A DNA stretch of 64,000 nucleotides from an uncultured bacterium (GTDB lineage: Bacteria; Acidobacteriota; Aminicenantia; Aminicenantales; CALLJL01). Made by a program: the position numbers and the translations under genes. The stretch spans positions 62,001-126,000 of the forward strand of contig CALLJL010000023.1 of NCBI GenBank assembly GCA_938092135.1, written 5' to 3'. Under the pieces are notes generated by a model. It saw nothing but the letters and a program-made list of their open reading frames with translations, did not search any database and had not been told where the DNA came from. This document shows positions 43,734-51,293 of the stretch, in pieces. Within the stretch, counting starts at the first letter, position 1. The number at the start of each line of letters is the position of its first letter.

Positions 43734-44414
43734 TTATTTTTTCTCTTGACGGACGAAGAAGTCAACAATTTGAGAAGTAGTATTGCTCATTTCGGCTTCA
43801 TAAACTTCAATCCGAGCATTCAGCAAATTATAGAACCAGAGAGCGATAACGGCCACACCGATTCCAAAAGCTGTGGTGACGAGGGCCTCAGCAATACCAG
43901 CGGCCACAGCTCCGATACCTCCAGAACCGGTCAGGGCCATGCCGCGGAAAGCATTGATAATGCCGAAAATTGTGCCGAAAAGACCAATAAAGGGAGCCGA
44001 GGTGGCAATGGTGGCCAGAACGCTCATGCCTCTTTTTAATTCCTGGGAGAAAATAGCCGCTGCCCTTTCGCAACCGCGTTGGGCTGATTCAATTCTTTCT
44101 TCAAGACTCAAATTGGCCTCAACTCCTTCTAGGAATTCCTGGATACCACCAGCCGTAACCCGGGCTAAGTGGCTGCCCCGATTCTCTTTTTTGCTAGCTA
44201 GAACCAGGGCTTCCTTGAGCTGGCCATTTTTGAGCAGATCGGCCAATTTGGGCGCCACTTGCTTTGATTTCGATCGGGCTCGTAAAAAGGTTAAATTTCT
44301 TTCAATTAGCAAATAAAGAGAAACAACCGAAAGGAAGATGAGAATAATGGCAACCGTTTTGGCCACAGCACCCATGGCCTGCCACATCTCGATCAAACCG
44401 AATTGCATGTGCAT
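43734..44414 (-). CDS. exbB: ExbB/MotA/TolQ proton channel protein
   Basis: The 226-residue protein has three membrane helices, with the conserved ATSAPFIGLFGTIFGIINAF segment following the second and AEALVTTAFGIGVAV the third. It forms a pentamer around ExbD. AAGGAGGT stands before the start. It begins 40 bases after tonB and ends 60 bases before exbD in a tonB-exbB-exbD operon. Confidence 0.94.
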   Translation of the reverse strand: MHMQFGLIEMWQAMGAVAKTVAIILIFLSVVSLYLLIERNLTFLRARSKSKQVAPKLADLLKNGQLKEALVLASKKENRGSHLARVTAGGIQEFLEGVEANLSLEERIESAQRGCERAAAIFSQELKRGMSVLATIATSAPFIGLFGTIFGIINAFRGMALTGSGGIGAVAAGIAEALVTTAFGIGVAVIALWFYNLLNARIEVYEAEMSNTTSQIVDFFVRQEKK

Positions 44415-44454
44415 TTAAGTACCTCCTTTTTAATCTTGGAAAAAGTCTATTTTT

Positions 44455-45210
44455 TTATTTCAGCTGAAATCTAACGGTAACAGTAAAAATAACGCCCCTC
44501 GGCCGGCCATTAATAATCATGGGCTCGTAGACCCACTGGCGGACAGCATCAATAGCTGCCTGATCAAGGAGAGGTACAGAACGAAGAACTTTAACATCGC
44601 GAACCCGGCCATAAATATCAGTGGTGCATTCAAGAATGACGATACCTTCAACGCGGGCCTGGCGGGCGATTTCAGGATAAACAGGTTCTACCCGGTGGAT
44701 GAGCTTTGGCGGCTTAATCTCACCGATAGCTCTTACTGGGGCTTCTACTTCACCGACAACTCCACCAAGAACGCCACCAACAACACCACCGAGAACACCA
44801 CCAACGACACCGCCCTCGACGCCACCTTCGACACCACCCTCAACTCCAAAATCTGAAAGCTGTTCTTCGGCAATCTCTTGAGGAATTTCAACAGGAGCGA
44901 TAAGTTTTCCAGGTTGAATCTGGGTTTGAGTTTGGACGGGCTTAATTCTTGTCTTAGCTTCAGAGGACCTCTTTTTAGCGGGAGGAGGTGGTGGTGGAGG
45001 AGGTGGTGGCGGTGGAGCTAAGAAGGCACTATAAATTTCAATTTTAGGGAGATTTCCTGTGGAAAGGAGGGGAATAACAATCATCGCCAAAATGAGAATA
45101 GCATGGGTAATAAGCGCTATCGGAAAAGCCAGAGCTTTCCTTCCCGCCGCCTTTTCGCCTTGGTAGAAAGAATCTTTAAAGAGGCGAGGAATTTGATTTT
45201 TCTCACCCAT
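44455..45210 (-). CDS. tonB: TonB energy-transducer protein with Gly-Gly-Val repeats
   Basis: The 251-residue protein has a cytoplasmic head, one membrane helix (about residues 30-48), a run of twelve prolines and a basic region. A glycine-valine repeat of four-residue units follows, of the type GGVxGGVx. It ends in a TonB C-terminal domain with YPEIARQARVEG and AAIDAVRQW. It couples the inner-membrane proton gradient to outer-membrane receptors. Its GGV repeats are a flavour I know from acidobacterial TonB proteins. AGAGGT precedes the ATG. Confidence 0.9.
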   Translation of the reverse strand: MGEKNQIPRLFKDSFYQGEKAAGRKALAFPIALITHAILILAMIVIPLLSTGNLPKIEIYSAFLAPPPPPPPPPPPPAKKRSSEAKTRIKPVQTQTQIQPGKLIAPVEIPQEIAEEQLSDFGVEGGVEGGVEGGVVGGVLGGVVGGVLGGVVGEVEAPVRAIGEIKPPKLIHRVEPVYPEIARQARVEGIVILECTTDIYGRVRDVKVLRSVPLLDQAAIDAVRQWVYEPMIINGRPRGVIFTVTVRFQLK

Positions 45211-45257
45211 TTTAAACCTCTTTTAAAAAATTAAATTAAAATAACCTCTTCTTTCTA

Positions 45258-45286
45258 AGTATAGATTAAAAAAAAATTTTTTACAA
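45258..45286 (-). promoter_or_regulatory. promoter of tonB-exbB-exbD
   Basis: On the minus strand TTGTAA (45286-45281) and TATACT (45263-45258) are 17 bases apart. The start would be near 45251, leaving a leader of about 40 bases with a normal AGAGGT ribosome-binding site, in contrast to the leaderless genes. Confidence 0.55.
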
Positions 45287-45298
45287 GTCTATAATTAT

Positions 45299-46459
45299 TC
45301 ATTTGAGTTTTCTCTTTGGTTGGAAGATCTTTTGCCAGTAAAGAACGATGGGGCAGGATTGATAAATGGAGGAATAAGTCCCAATGACTATGCCAATAAG
45401 GAGAGTAAAGGCAAAGTCGTTAATCACTTTACCTCCGAATAAAAATAAGAACAGAAGGGCGATGAAGGTTGTCCCCGAGGTAAGAACTGTTCGGCTTAGG
45501 TTCTGATTGATACTCACATTCATTATTTCTTCGAGAGGCAATTTGCGCAGAATCTTAAGGTTTTCTCTTACCCGATCAAAGACAACAATAGTATCGTTAA
45601 TTGAATACCCAACAAGGGTAAGAATAGCCGCAATGATGGGAAGGTTTATCTCCCGGTTAGTAAAAGAATAGATACTCAAGGTGACAAGAACATCATGGGC
45701 TAGGGTAAGTACACCGGATACTCCATAGGCTAATTTGAAGCGAAGAGCAATGTAAATGAGCATACCGATTAAAGCCCAGGCCGTGGCTAAAATGGCCTTT
45801 TTTCGCAATTCCTTACCCGCTTGAGGTCCCACCGTTTCCCGGCTGAGAACGCTCAATGAACCAAGAAATGATTTTTCCTGAAGATAACTGATAGTTTCTT
45901 CTTTCAGGCCAATATTCCTTAATTCATCAAAACTTTCAATTATTCCTTTTTCGTCCCTCAGATCAATTATTTTTTTCGCCAGCTCTTGAGCCTCATCAGA
46001 AAAAGCTGGGGAAAGGAGATTGGCTAATTCCTTATGGTCAATAATATTAAGGTCTTTCAAGCCTTTTTCGACCTGGAGGGAATCTTCAGGTTTCCGAAGG
46101 GCTTCGACGACCATATTACCGATAATCACATGGGCTTCAATTTCTTCAGTTGGTTGTTCTCCTCTTCTTATTAAACCGGCTGTTCTTATCTGATATTCTC
46201 TTTGTCCTTTTTCAATTTCCTGAATTATACTATTGCCCAGTCCTTCGGGAGTCAATCGGGCTCTGATTTCATCGGTGGTAATGGGATCTCGGAATTTAAG
46301 GCGGAGGAAAGTGCCGCCAGTAAAATCAATTCCGAACTTGAGCCCCTTCCCAATCGTCATGTTTAGCAGACCGGCCAAAATAATTATTCCAGATAGAGTG
46401 AAGGCAAAATATTTATATTTAAGGAATTTAATTTTTGGTTGTTTAAATAAAATTATCAT
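45299..46459 (-). CDS. secF: protein translocase subunit SecF, with periplasmic insert
   Basis: The 386-residue protein has FGIDFTGGT after its first membrane helix, SRETVGPQAGKEL, and the later membrane block with GYSINDTIVVFDRVREN, all SecF hallmarks. It is longer than the usual 300 or so residues because of about 100 extra residues in the periplasmic domain (residues 95-200). Within it 155-195 resemble a helix-hairpin-helix unit. It starts two bases after secD. Confidence 0.93.
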   Translation of the reverse strand: MIILFKQPKIKFLKYKYFAFTLSGIIILAGLLNMTIGKGLKFGIDFTGGTFLRLKFRDPITTDEIRARLTPEGLGNSIIQEIEKGQREYQIRTAGLIRRGEQPTEEIEAHVIIGNMVVEALRKPEDSLQVEKGLKDLNIIDHKELANLLSPAFSDEAQELAKKIIDLRDEKGIIESFDELRNIGLKEETISYLQEKSFLGSLSVLSRETVGPQAGKELRKKAILATAWALIGMLIYIALRFKLAYGVSGVLTLAHDVLVTLSIYSFTNREINLPIIAAILTLVGYSINDTIVVFDRVRENLKILRKLPLEEIMNVSINQNLSRTVLTSGTTFIALLFLFLFGGKVINDFAFTLLIGIVIGTYSSIYQSCPIVLYWQKIFQPKRKLK

Positions 46460-46461
46460 CT

Positions 46462-48009
46462 TTAAATACTCAATCTATCCAGCCTTCTTTTCCTAGAAAG
46501 AACAAAATCAAAAATTAATCTTGAGACAAAGACAGCTGTAAACATGCTGGCTAAAATTCCAATAATTAAAGTGACGGCAAAACCTTTTACCGGTCCAGTG
46601 CCAAATTGAAAAAGAAAGATAGCCGCAATAACAGTAGTTAGGTTAGAATCAAGAATTGTCCTAAAGGCTCGGGAAAAACCGGCAGCGACTGAATTTATTA
46701 CACCCTTGCCAGCAGCCAACTCCTCCCTTATCCTTTCGAAGATAAGGATGTTGGCGTCAACGGCCATGCCAATGGTCAATATAATGCCAGCTATTCCTGG
46801 CAGAGTTAGGGTGGCCCGGAAATATCCAAGGCCGCCGAAAATTATTATTATATTTAAAATGAGAGCTAAAACTGCATTGATCCCGGAAAGACGATAATAA
46901 AAAACCATAAAAATCATTATGGCCAAAAGAGCGGCAATACCAGCTCTCAGACCTTTACGAATTGAATCCAGGCCAAGGGCAGGGCCAACGGTTCTTTCCT
47001 CTAGATATTTAATTGAGGCCGGCAAGGCGCCAGCCCGAAGAACCAGAGCTAAATCTTCAGCTTCATCGATGGTGAATCGGCCATGGATGATTCCGCTGTC
47101 AGAAATTCGGTCCTGAATAGTTGGGGCTGATTGCACTCGACCATCGAGGACAATCGCCAGAGGCTTGCCAATATTTTCGCTGGTTACCTTTTCAAAGCGA
47201 CGGGCGGCATCGGGACTAAGAGTAAAAGCGACGGCAGGATTATTCCATTCATCCACTGATCGGCGGGCTGTCCTTAAATCCTTGCCCGTGATGGCGGCTA
47301 CTTTACTCACGAGGTAGTAGCCTCCCTGAGTTCTTTTGGGATCGCCCCGAACAACTTCGGTATCCTCAGGCACTTGCCCCCCGAATTCTTTAAGCAGGCT
47401 TTCCTCATCAGGAGCCGGACCGGCTTTGACTAATTTAAACTCAAGCAAGGCGGTTGTTTTTATAATGTTTTTAACTCTTTCCGGATTTTCCACTCCAGGC
47501 AGCTCCACAATAATTCTTTCTCCGGCCATTCCCTGTCTCTGAATTGTTGGCTCAGCCACTCCAAATTGGTCGATCCGATTGCGAATAGTTTCGAGGGCCT
47601 GGTTGACAGCCTGATCTCTGATATAGCGCTCAACTTCTGGTTTCAAGGTAAGGATTACAGAGTCTCTGCCAAAGGAATAATTCCAGTCTCGAAAGAAATC
47701 ATCAAGGATATCTTTGATCTTGCCTTCATCTTCAATTCTGATTCCTTGGACCCGGAAATTGCCAGAACTAATTTTAGTTAGACTTTCAAAGGCGATTTCC
47801 TTCTTTTTTAATTGTTCCTGGAGCCGGGTAATAGCCTGGTCAGTTTCAATGTTAATGGCATCATCGGTCATCACTTGAAGGGCAAGGTGGACCCCGCCTT
47901 TAAGATCAAGGCCGAGTTTAATTTTTTCCTTAGGGGGGGTCATTAAAAAGATAGAAAGAGCCACCACGATTAAAGTAACGATTAAGCGCCATCCTAAGCT
48001 TCTTTTCAT
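46462..48009 (-). CDS. secD: protein translocase subunit SecD
   Basis: The 515-residue protein has LGLDLKGGVHL, the periplasmic P1 domain, GRFTIDEAEDLALVLRAG and the C-terminal membrane block with GMAVDANILIFERIREE. SecD and SecF use the proton gradient to help pull proteins through SecYEG and release them. The gene lies 40 bases after yajC, in the standard yajC-secD-secF order. Confidence 0.96.
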   Translation of the reverse strand: MKRSLGWRLIVTLIVVALSIFLMTPPKEKIKLGLDLKGGVHLALQVMTDDAINIETDQAITRLQEQLKKKEIAFESLTKISSGNFRVQGIRIEDEGKIKDILDDFFRDWNYSFGRDSVILTLKPEVERYIRDQAVNQALETIRNRIDQFGVAEPTIQRQGMAGERIIVELPGVENPERVKNIIKTTALLEFKLVKAGPAPDEESLLKEFGGQVPEDTEVVRGDPKRTQGGYYLVSKVAAITGKDLRTARRSVDEWNNPAVAFTLSPDAARRFEKVTSENIGKPLAIVLDGRVQSAPTIQDRISDSGIIHGRFTIDEAEDLALVLRAGALPASIKYLEERTVGPALGLDSIRKGLRAGIAALLAIMIFMVFYYRLSGINAVLALILNIIIIFGGLGYFRATLTLPGIAGIILTIGMAVDANILIFERIREELAAGKGVINSVAAGFSRAFRTILDSNLTTVIAAIFLFQFGTGPVKGFAVTLIIGILASMFTAVFVSRLIFDFVLSRKRRLDRLSI

Positions 48010-48049
48010 CAGGCCATCTTCCTGAACATAAGGCTAAGATGAAAGGAAC

Positions 48050-48400
48050 TTAACTTTCGTTTTTTGTTTCCGTCTTCTGTTTTTCTAAAATAACCGCCAC
48101 CGCGCTTTTGGTAATATCAATTTTAACGTTAGCAGCTATTTTCAATTCAATACGATCAGGATAAACACCCATTACGGTGCCAAAAATACCGCCCGAGGTA
48201 ATAATTCTATCTCCAGGCTTGAGCGCCTCGACCATCCTCATATGTCTTTTCTGCCGCCTCTGCTGGGGAAGAACAACGATTATCCAGAAAATCACTAGAA
48301 CAAGAATAAAAGGAAAAAGAGCAGTTAAAATATTAGGTCCTCTTGTCGGGGAAGGGGATTGGGCCTGGGCCATCATAGTGGCCAAATTAAATATAATCAT
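48050..48400 (-). CDS. yajC: preprotein translocase subunit YajC
   Basis: The 116-residue protein has one membrane helix (about residues 26-46) followed by LPQQRRQKRHMRMVEALKPG and the small beta domain with GDRIITSGGIFGTV. YajC accompanies SecDF. The ATG at 48400 overlaps the tgt stop codon by four bases, so its translation is coupled to tgt. Confidence 0.94.
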   Translation of the reverse strand: MIIFNLATMMAQAQSPSPTRGPNILTALFPFILVLVIFWIIVVLPQQRRQKRHMRMVEALKPGDRIITSGGIFGTVMGVYPDRIELKIAANVKIDITKSAVAVILEKQKTETKNES

Positions 48401-49521
48401 TCTTCTTTTTCCTTATCGGCTTCTGATAGACTTGCTTTCAGAAAGCCAAAAGAATTTGACGCTATAGATTGCCTTATTTTGCGGAAGATGTCAAGATAAA
48501 AATGAAGATTGTGGATGGTATTAAGGATGGCCGATGTTATTTCCTGACGTTCAAAGAGATGCCGCAAATAAGCCCGGGAAAAATGGCGACAGGTGTAACA
48601 TTGACAATTCTCATCTATAGGTCGTTTATCATCTGCATATTTCTGGTGCTTAATTACTATTTTCCCTTGACTTGTGAAGAGAGTTCCTGTTCGGGCATTG
48701 CGGGTGGGGAGAACACAATCAAAAAAGTCAAAACCAGCGCTAACTGCTTCTAGAATATCGCTGATATAGCCCATTCCCATTAAATAACGGGGCTTTTCTT
48801 CGGGAAGAAAATTAAGGCATTCATTAATTATTCTTATCAATTCAGATTTTGGCTCGCCCAAACCAAGCCCACCGAGAGCATACCCATCAAAATCAAGCTG
48901 AAGAAGAAACTCGAGGCTTTCTCGGCGAAGATCAGAAAACGTTCCTCCCTGACAAATTCCCCATAATTGTTGCTGGGTTTCCCTTTTCATAAATTCCACT
49001 TTCGAGCGACGAGCCCAAAGAGAGGTGATTGACACTGCTTCGTGGTGATGTTCAAAGGAAGCTGAGTAGGGGACGAAATAGTCGAGAGTCATCATAATAT
49101 CGGTTCCGAGGCGAAGCTGAAAATTTACCACATCTTCGGGTCGAAGGAAGATTCTTTGGCCGTCCAGATGAGAAGCAAATTGAACTCCTTCAAGAGAGAT
49201 TCGAGCGAGAGGGGAATGACTGTAGATTTGAAAGCCCCCGCTGTCAGAAATAATCGGTTTTGGCCAGGAAATAAAGGAATGCAAGCCCCCCATTCTCTCA
49301 ATGAGATCTATTCCCGGTCGGAGATAAAGATGATAGGAATTAACGAGAATGATTTGAGCTCCAAGCTCTTCCAGATGAGCAAAAGTTAGGGCTTTTACCG
49401 TTCCTTGACTGGCTACAGGAGCGAAGGCTGGAGTTTCCACCGCTCCGTGGGGCGTTAAAATGAGGCCAACTCTCGCTTTGCTCTGATTATCTTTATGGAG
49501 AATTTTGAATCCCTTATTCAT
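48397..49521 (-). CDS. tgt: queuine tRNA-ribosyltransferase
   Basis: The 374-residue TIM-barrel enzyme has VNSYHLYLRPG, ISDSGGFQ, the nucleophile region DCVLPTRNARTG and the zinc site CQCYTC with a later His. It exchanges guanine 34 for the queuine precursor preQ1 in tRNAs with a GUN anticodon, which includes the tRNA-His encoded at 13568-13641. Its start overlaps the ychF stop as ATGA, and yajC follows with the same overlap. Confidence 0.95.
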   Translation of the reverse strand: MNKGFKILHKDNQSKARVGLILTPHGAVETPAFAPVASQGTVKALTFAHLEELGAQIILVNSYHLYLRPGIDLIERMGGLHSFISWPKPIISDSGGFQIYSHSPLARISLEGVQFASHLDGQRIFLRPEDVVNFQLRLGTDIMMTLDYFVPYSASFEHHHEAVSITSLWARRSKVEFMKRETQQQLWGICQGGTFSDLRRESLEFLLQLDFDGYALGGLGLGEPKSELIRIINECLNFLPEEKPRYLMGMGYISDILEAVSAGFDFFDCVLPTRNARTGTLFTSQGKIVIKHQKYADDKRPIDENCQCYTCRHFSRAYLRHLFERQEITSAILNTIHNLHFYLDIFRKIRQSIASNSFGFLKASLSEADKEKEE

Positions 49522-50579
49522 GAGGTAAATCGGAAAGTAACAACATCACCATCTTGAATAAGATAATCTTTGCCTTCGAGACGAAGAGCTCCTTTTTCCC
49601 GAGCTGCCTGAAGAGAGCCTAAAGAAAAAAGTTCATCAAGAGAAATAACCTCGGCCCGAATAAATCCTTTCTCCATGTCGGAATGAATCTGGCCCGCCGC
49701 TCTCTGAGCCGGCGTGTTCTTCAAGATTGGCCAGGCTCTAACTTCATCTTTACCTATGGTAAAAAAGAAAACAAGATTTAACCAGTTAGGGAGAAGGGAG
49801 AAAAAGGCCGTCTGACAGCCAGGGCCACAGCCATAGGCATCAAGAAAGGTTTTCCTTTCTTCAGGTTCGAGCTGGGAGATTTCGCTTTCAATCAAACCAG
49901 CGAAAATTAAAGTAGGTGTCTTGCTTTTCCCCGGCTCGAGCCAGGAATCAATTGTTTTTAATTTTTTTTCATCGACATTAATTAAATGCAAAAGGGGCTT
50001 CTGACTCAAAAAAGCGTAGCTACGAATTTGCTTTTCTTCCATCGGGGATAACTCAATTTGTCTAATTGGTTGTCCCTCCATCAGCGAGGTTTGTAATTTT
50101 AGCAAAATTTCCCTTTCGGCCTGAAGACTGGCTTGAATACTCCTTTTTAATTCCTTTTCAAGTTTAGATAGCCTATTTTCGATCACAGCCAGATCAGAAA
50201 AAATAAGCTCCTCTTCCATAAAAGAAATATCTTTTATGGCATTTATTTCTCCATGATGGGGAACCTGGGGATTTTCAAAGGCTCGAACAACATGGAGCAG
50301 GGCATCAGCCCTTCTTAGTGTGGCAAGAGTTGTCCCGGCTTTAATATCCCCATAGGCTATGCCTGGAAGATCCACAAGATCGACGGTGGCTGGAACCTTT
50401 TTTTTCTCTGGATAAAGCGAAGCCAGCCGATCGAGGCGGGGATCAGGTATGGAAACCGTTCTCTGATGAATCAATTCCTTAGTTTCCTTGAAGGCTTCAA
50501 CTTGTACCCTCGCCCCGCTGAGCAGATTAAAAAGAGTGGTTTTTCCTGTTTTAGGATAACCGAAAATCATTAAAATCAT
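49518..50579 (-). CDS. ychF: YchF-family GTP-binding protein with TGS domain
   Basis: The protein of 353 residues has G1 GYPKTGKTT (most YchF have GLPNVGKST), LVDLPGIAYGD, the NVDE segment that replaces NKxD, and a C-terminal TGS domain with EKGFIRAEVI. YchF binds ribosomes and prefers ATP. Three in-frame ATG codons (50585, 50579, 50570) compete. I use 50579 because 50585 lies inside the likely -10 box. No Shine-Dalgarno sequence is present. Confidence 0.85.
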   Translation of the reverse strand: MILMIFGYPKTGKTTLFNLLSGARVQVEAFKETKELIHQRTVSIPDPRLDRLASLYPEKKKVPATVDLVDLPGIAYGDIKAGTTLATLRRADALLHVVRAFENPQVPHHGEINAIKDISFMEEELIFSDLAVIENRLSKLEKELKRSIQASLQAEREILLKLQTSLMEGQPIRQIELSPMEEKQIRSYAFLSQKPLLHLINVDEKKLKTIDSWLEPGKSKTPTLIFAGLIESEISQLEPEERKTFLDAYGCGPGCQTAFFSLLPNWLNLVFFFTIGKDEVRAWPILKNTPAQRAAGQIHSDMEKGFIRAEVISLDELFSLGSLQAAREKGALRLEGKDYLIQDGDVVTFRFTS

Positions 50580-50583
50580 AAGC

Positions 50584-50614
50584 ATAGTAAACTCTCAATG
50601 GAAGTAGCTGTCAA
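50584..50614 (-). promoter_or_regulatory. promoter of ychF-tgt-yajC-secDF
   Basis: On the minus strand a perfect TTGACA (50614-50609) is followed after 18-19 bases by TTACTA/TACTAT (50590-50584). The start codon at 50579 lies only four bases further, so the transcript would be leaderless or nearly so. It faces away from the lepB promoter in a gap of under 90 bases. Confidence 0.5.
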
Positions 50615-50625
50615 GGGGGGCTCTC

Positions 50626-50655
50626 TTGATTTTAACCCCTGGAATTGATTATATT
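50626..50655 (+). promoter_or_regulatory. leaderless promoter of lepB
   Basis: TTGATT (50626-50631) and TATATT (50650-50655) are 18 bases apart. The ATG at 50664 begins eight bases after the -10 box, and nothing like a Shine-Dalgarno sequence fits between them. Confidence 0.6.
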
Positions 50656-50663
50656 GACGAATC

Positions 50664-51293
50664 ATGGAAGAAAAGAAGAAAAAGAAAAGAGAAAAGAGTA
50701 TTTTCCGTGAATATTTTGAGCTTATTGCCGAAACGGCTATTTTTGTTTTTTTTGTTATGACCTTTGTTGTTCAGGCCTTTCAAATTCCCACAGGTTCTAT
50801 GGAGCCAACTTTGCTTGTGGGTGATTTTCTCCTAGTAAATAAAATGATTTATACCCGGCCGGTTTATGGATTGGAGAAGATTCTTATTCCCCGTCGGGAT
50901 GTCCGCCGACAGGATATAGTTGTTTTTAAATTCCCTCAAGATTTAAGCCGGGATTTTGTCAAAAGGGTTATTGCCTTGGAAGGGGAAAAAATCGAAATAA
51001 AGGACAAGCAGGTCTTGATCAATGATGAACCTCTCCATGAGCCCTATAAAGTTCATAATGACCGTAACATTTATAACCGGGAAAATTATTATCATTATGA
51101 TGATTTAATCAGGGATAATTTTGGTCCGGTTATTGTGCCTAAAGGTCACCTTTTTGTGATGGGGGATAATAGGGATAACAGCTTGGATTCCCGATATTGG
51201 AGCTTTCTTCCTCAAAATTATATCAAGGGTAAACCCTGGATAATATATTTTTCTCGGCGTCATTTAGGTCGGATTTTAAAGATTATCCATTAA
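50664..51293 (+). CDS. lepB: signal peptidase I
   Basis: The 209-residue protein has a Lys-rich N-terminus and one membrane helix (about residues 23-38). The nucleophile Ser45 lies in IPTGSMEPTL, the general base Lys100 in RDFVKRVIALEG, and GDNRDNSLDSR comes near the end. It removes signal peptides from exported proteins. The stop codon abuts the stop of the convergent gene with no base between. Confidence 0.94.
   Translation: MEEKKKKKREKSIFREYFELIAETAIFVFFVMTFVVQAFQIPTGSMEPTLLVGDFLLVNKMIYTRPVYGLEKILIPRRDVRRQDIVVFKFPQDLSRDFVKRVIALEGEKIEIKDKQVLINDEPLHEPYKVHNDRNIYNRENYYHYDDLIRDNFGPVIVPKGHLFVMGDNRDNSLDSRYWSFLPQNYIKGKPWIIYFSRRHLGRILKIIH

Noticed and set aside
44699-44881. Thr/Pro-rich plus-strand frame inside tonB
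   Set aside because: It is the reverse-strand shadow of the Gly-Gly-Val repeat and has no start signal.
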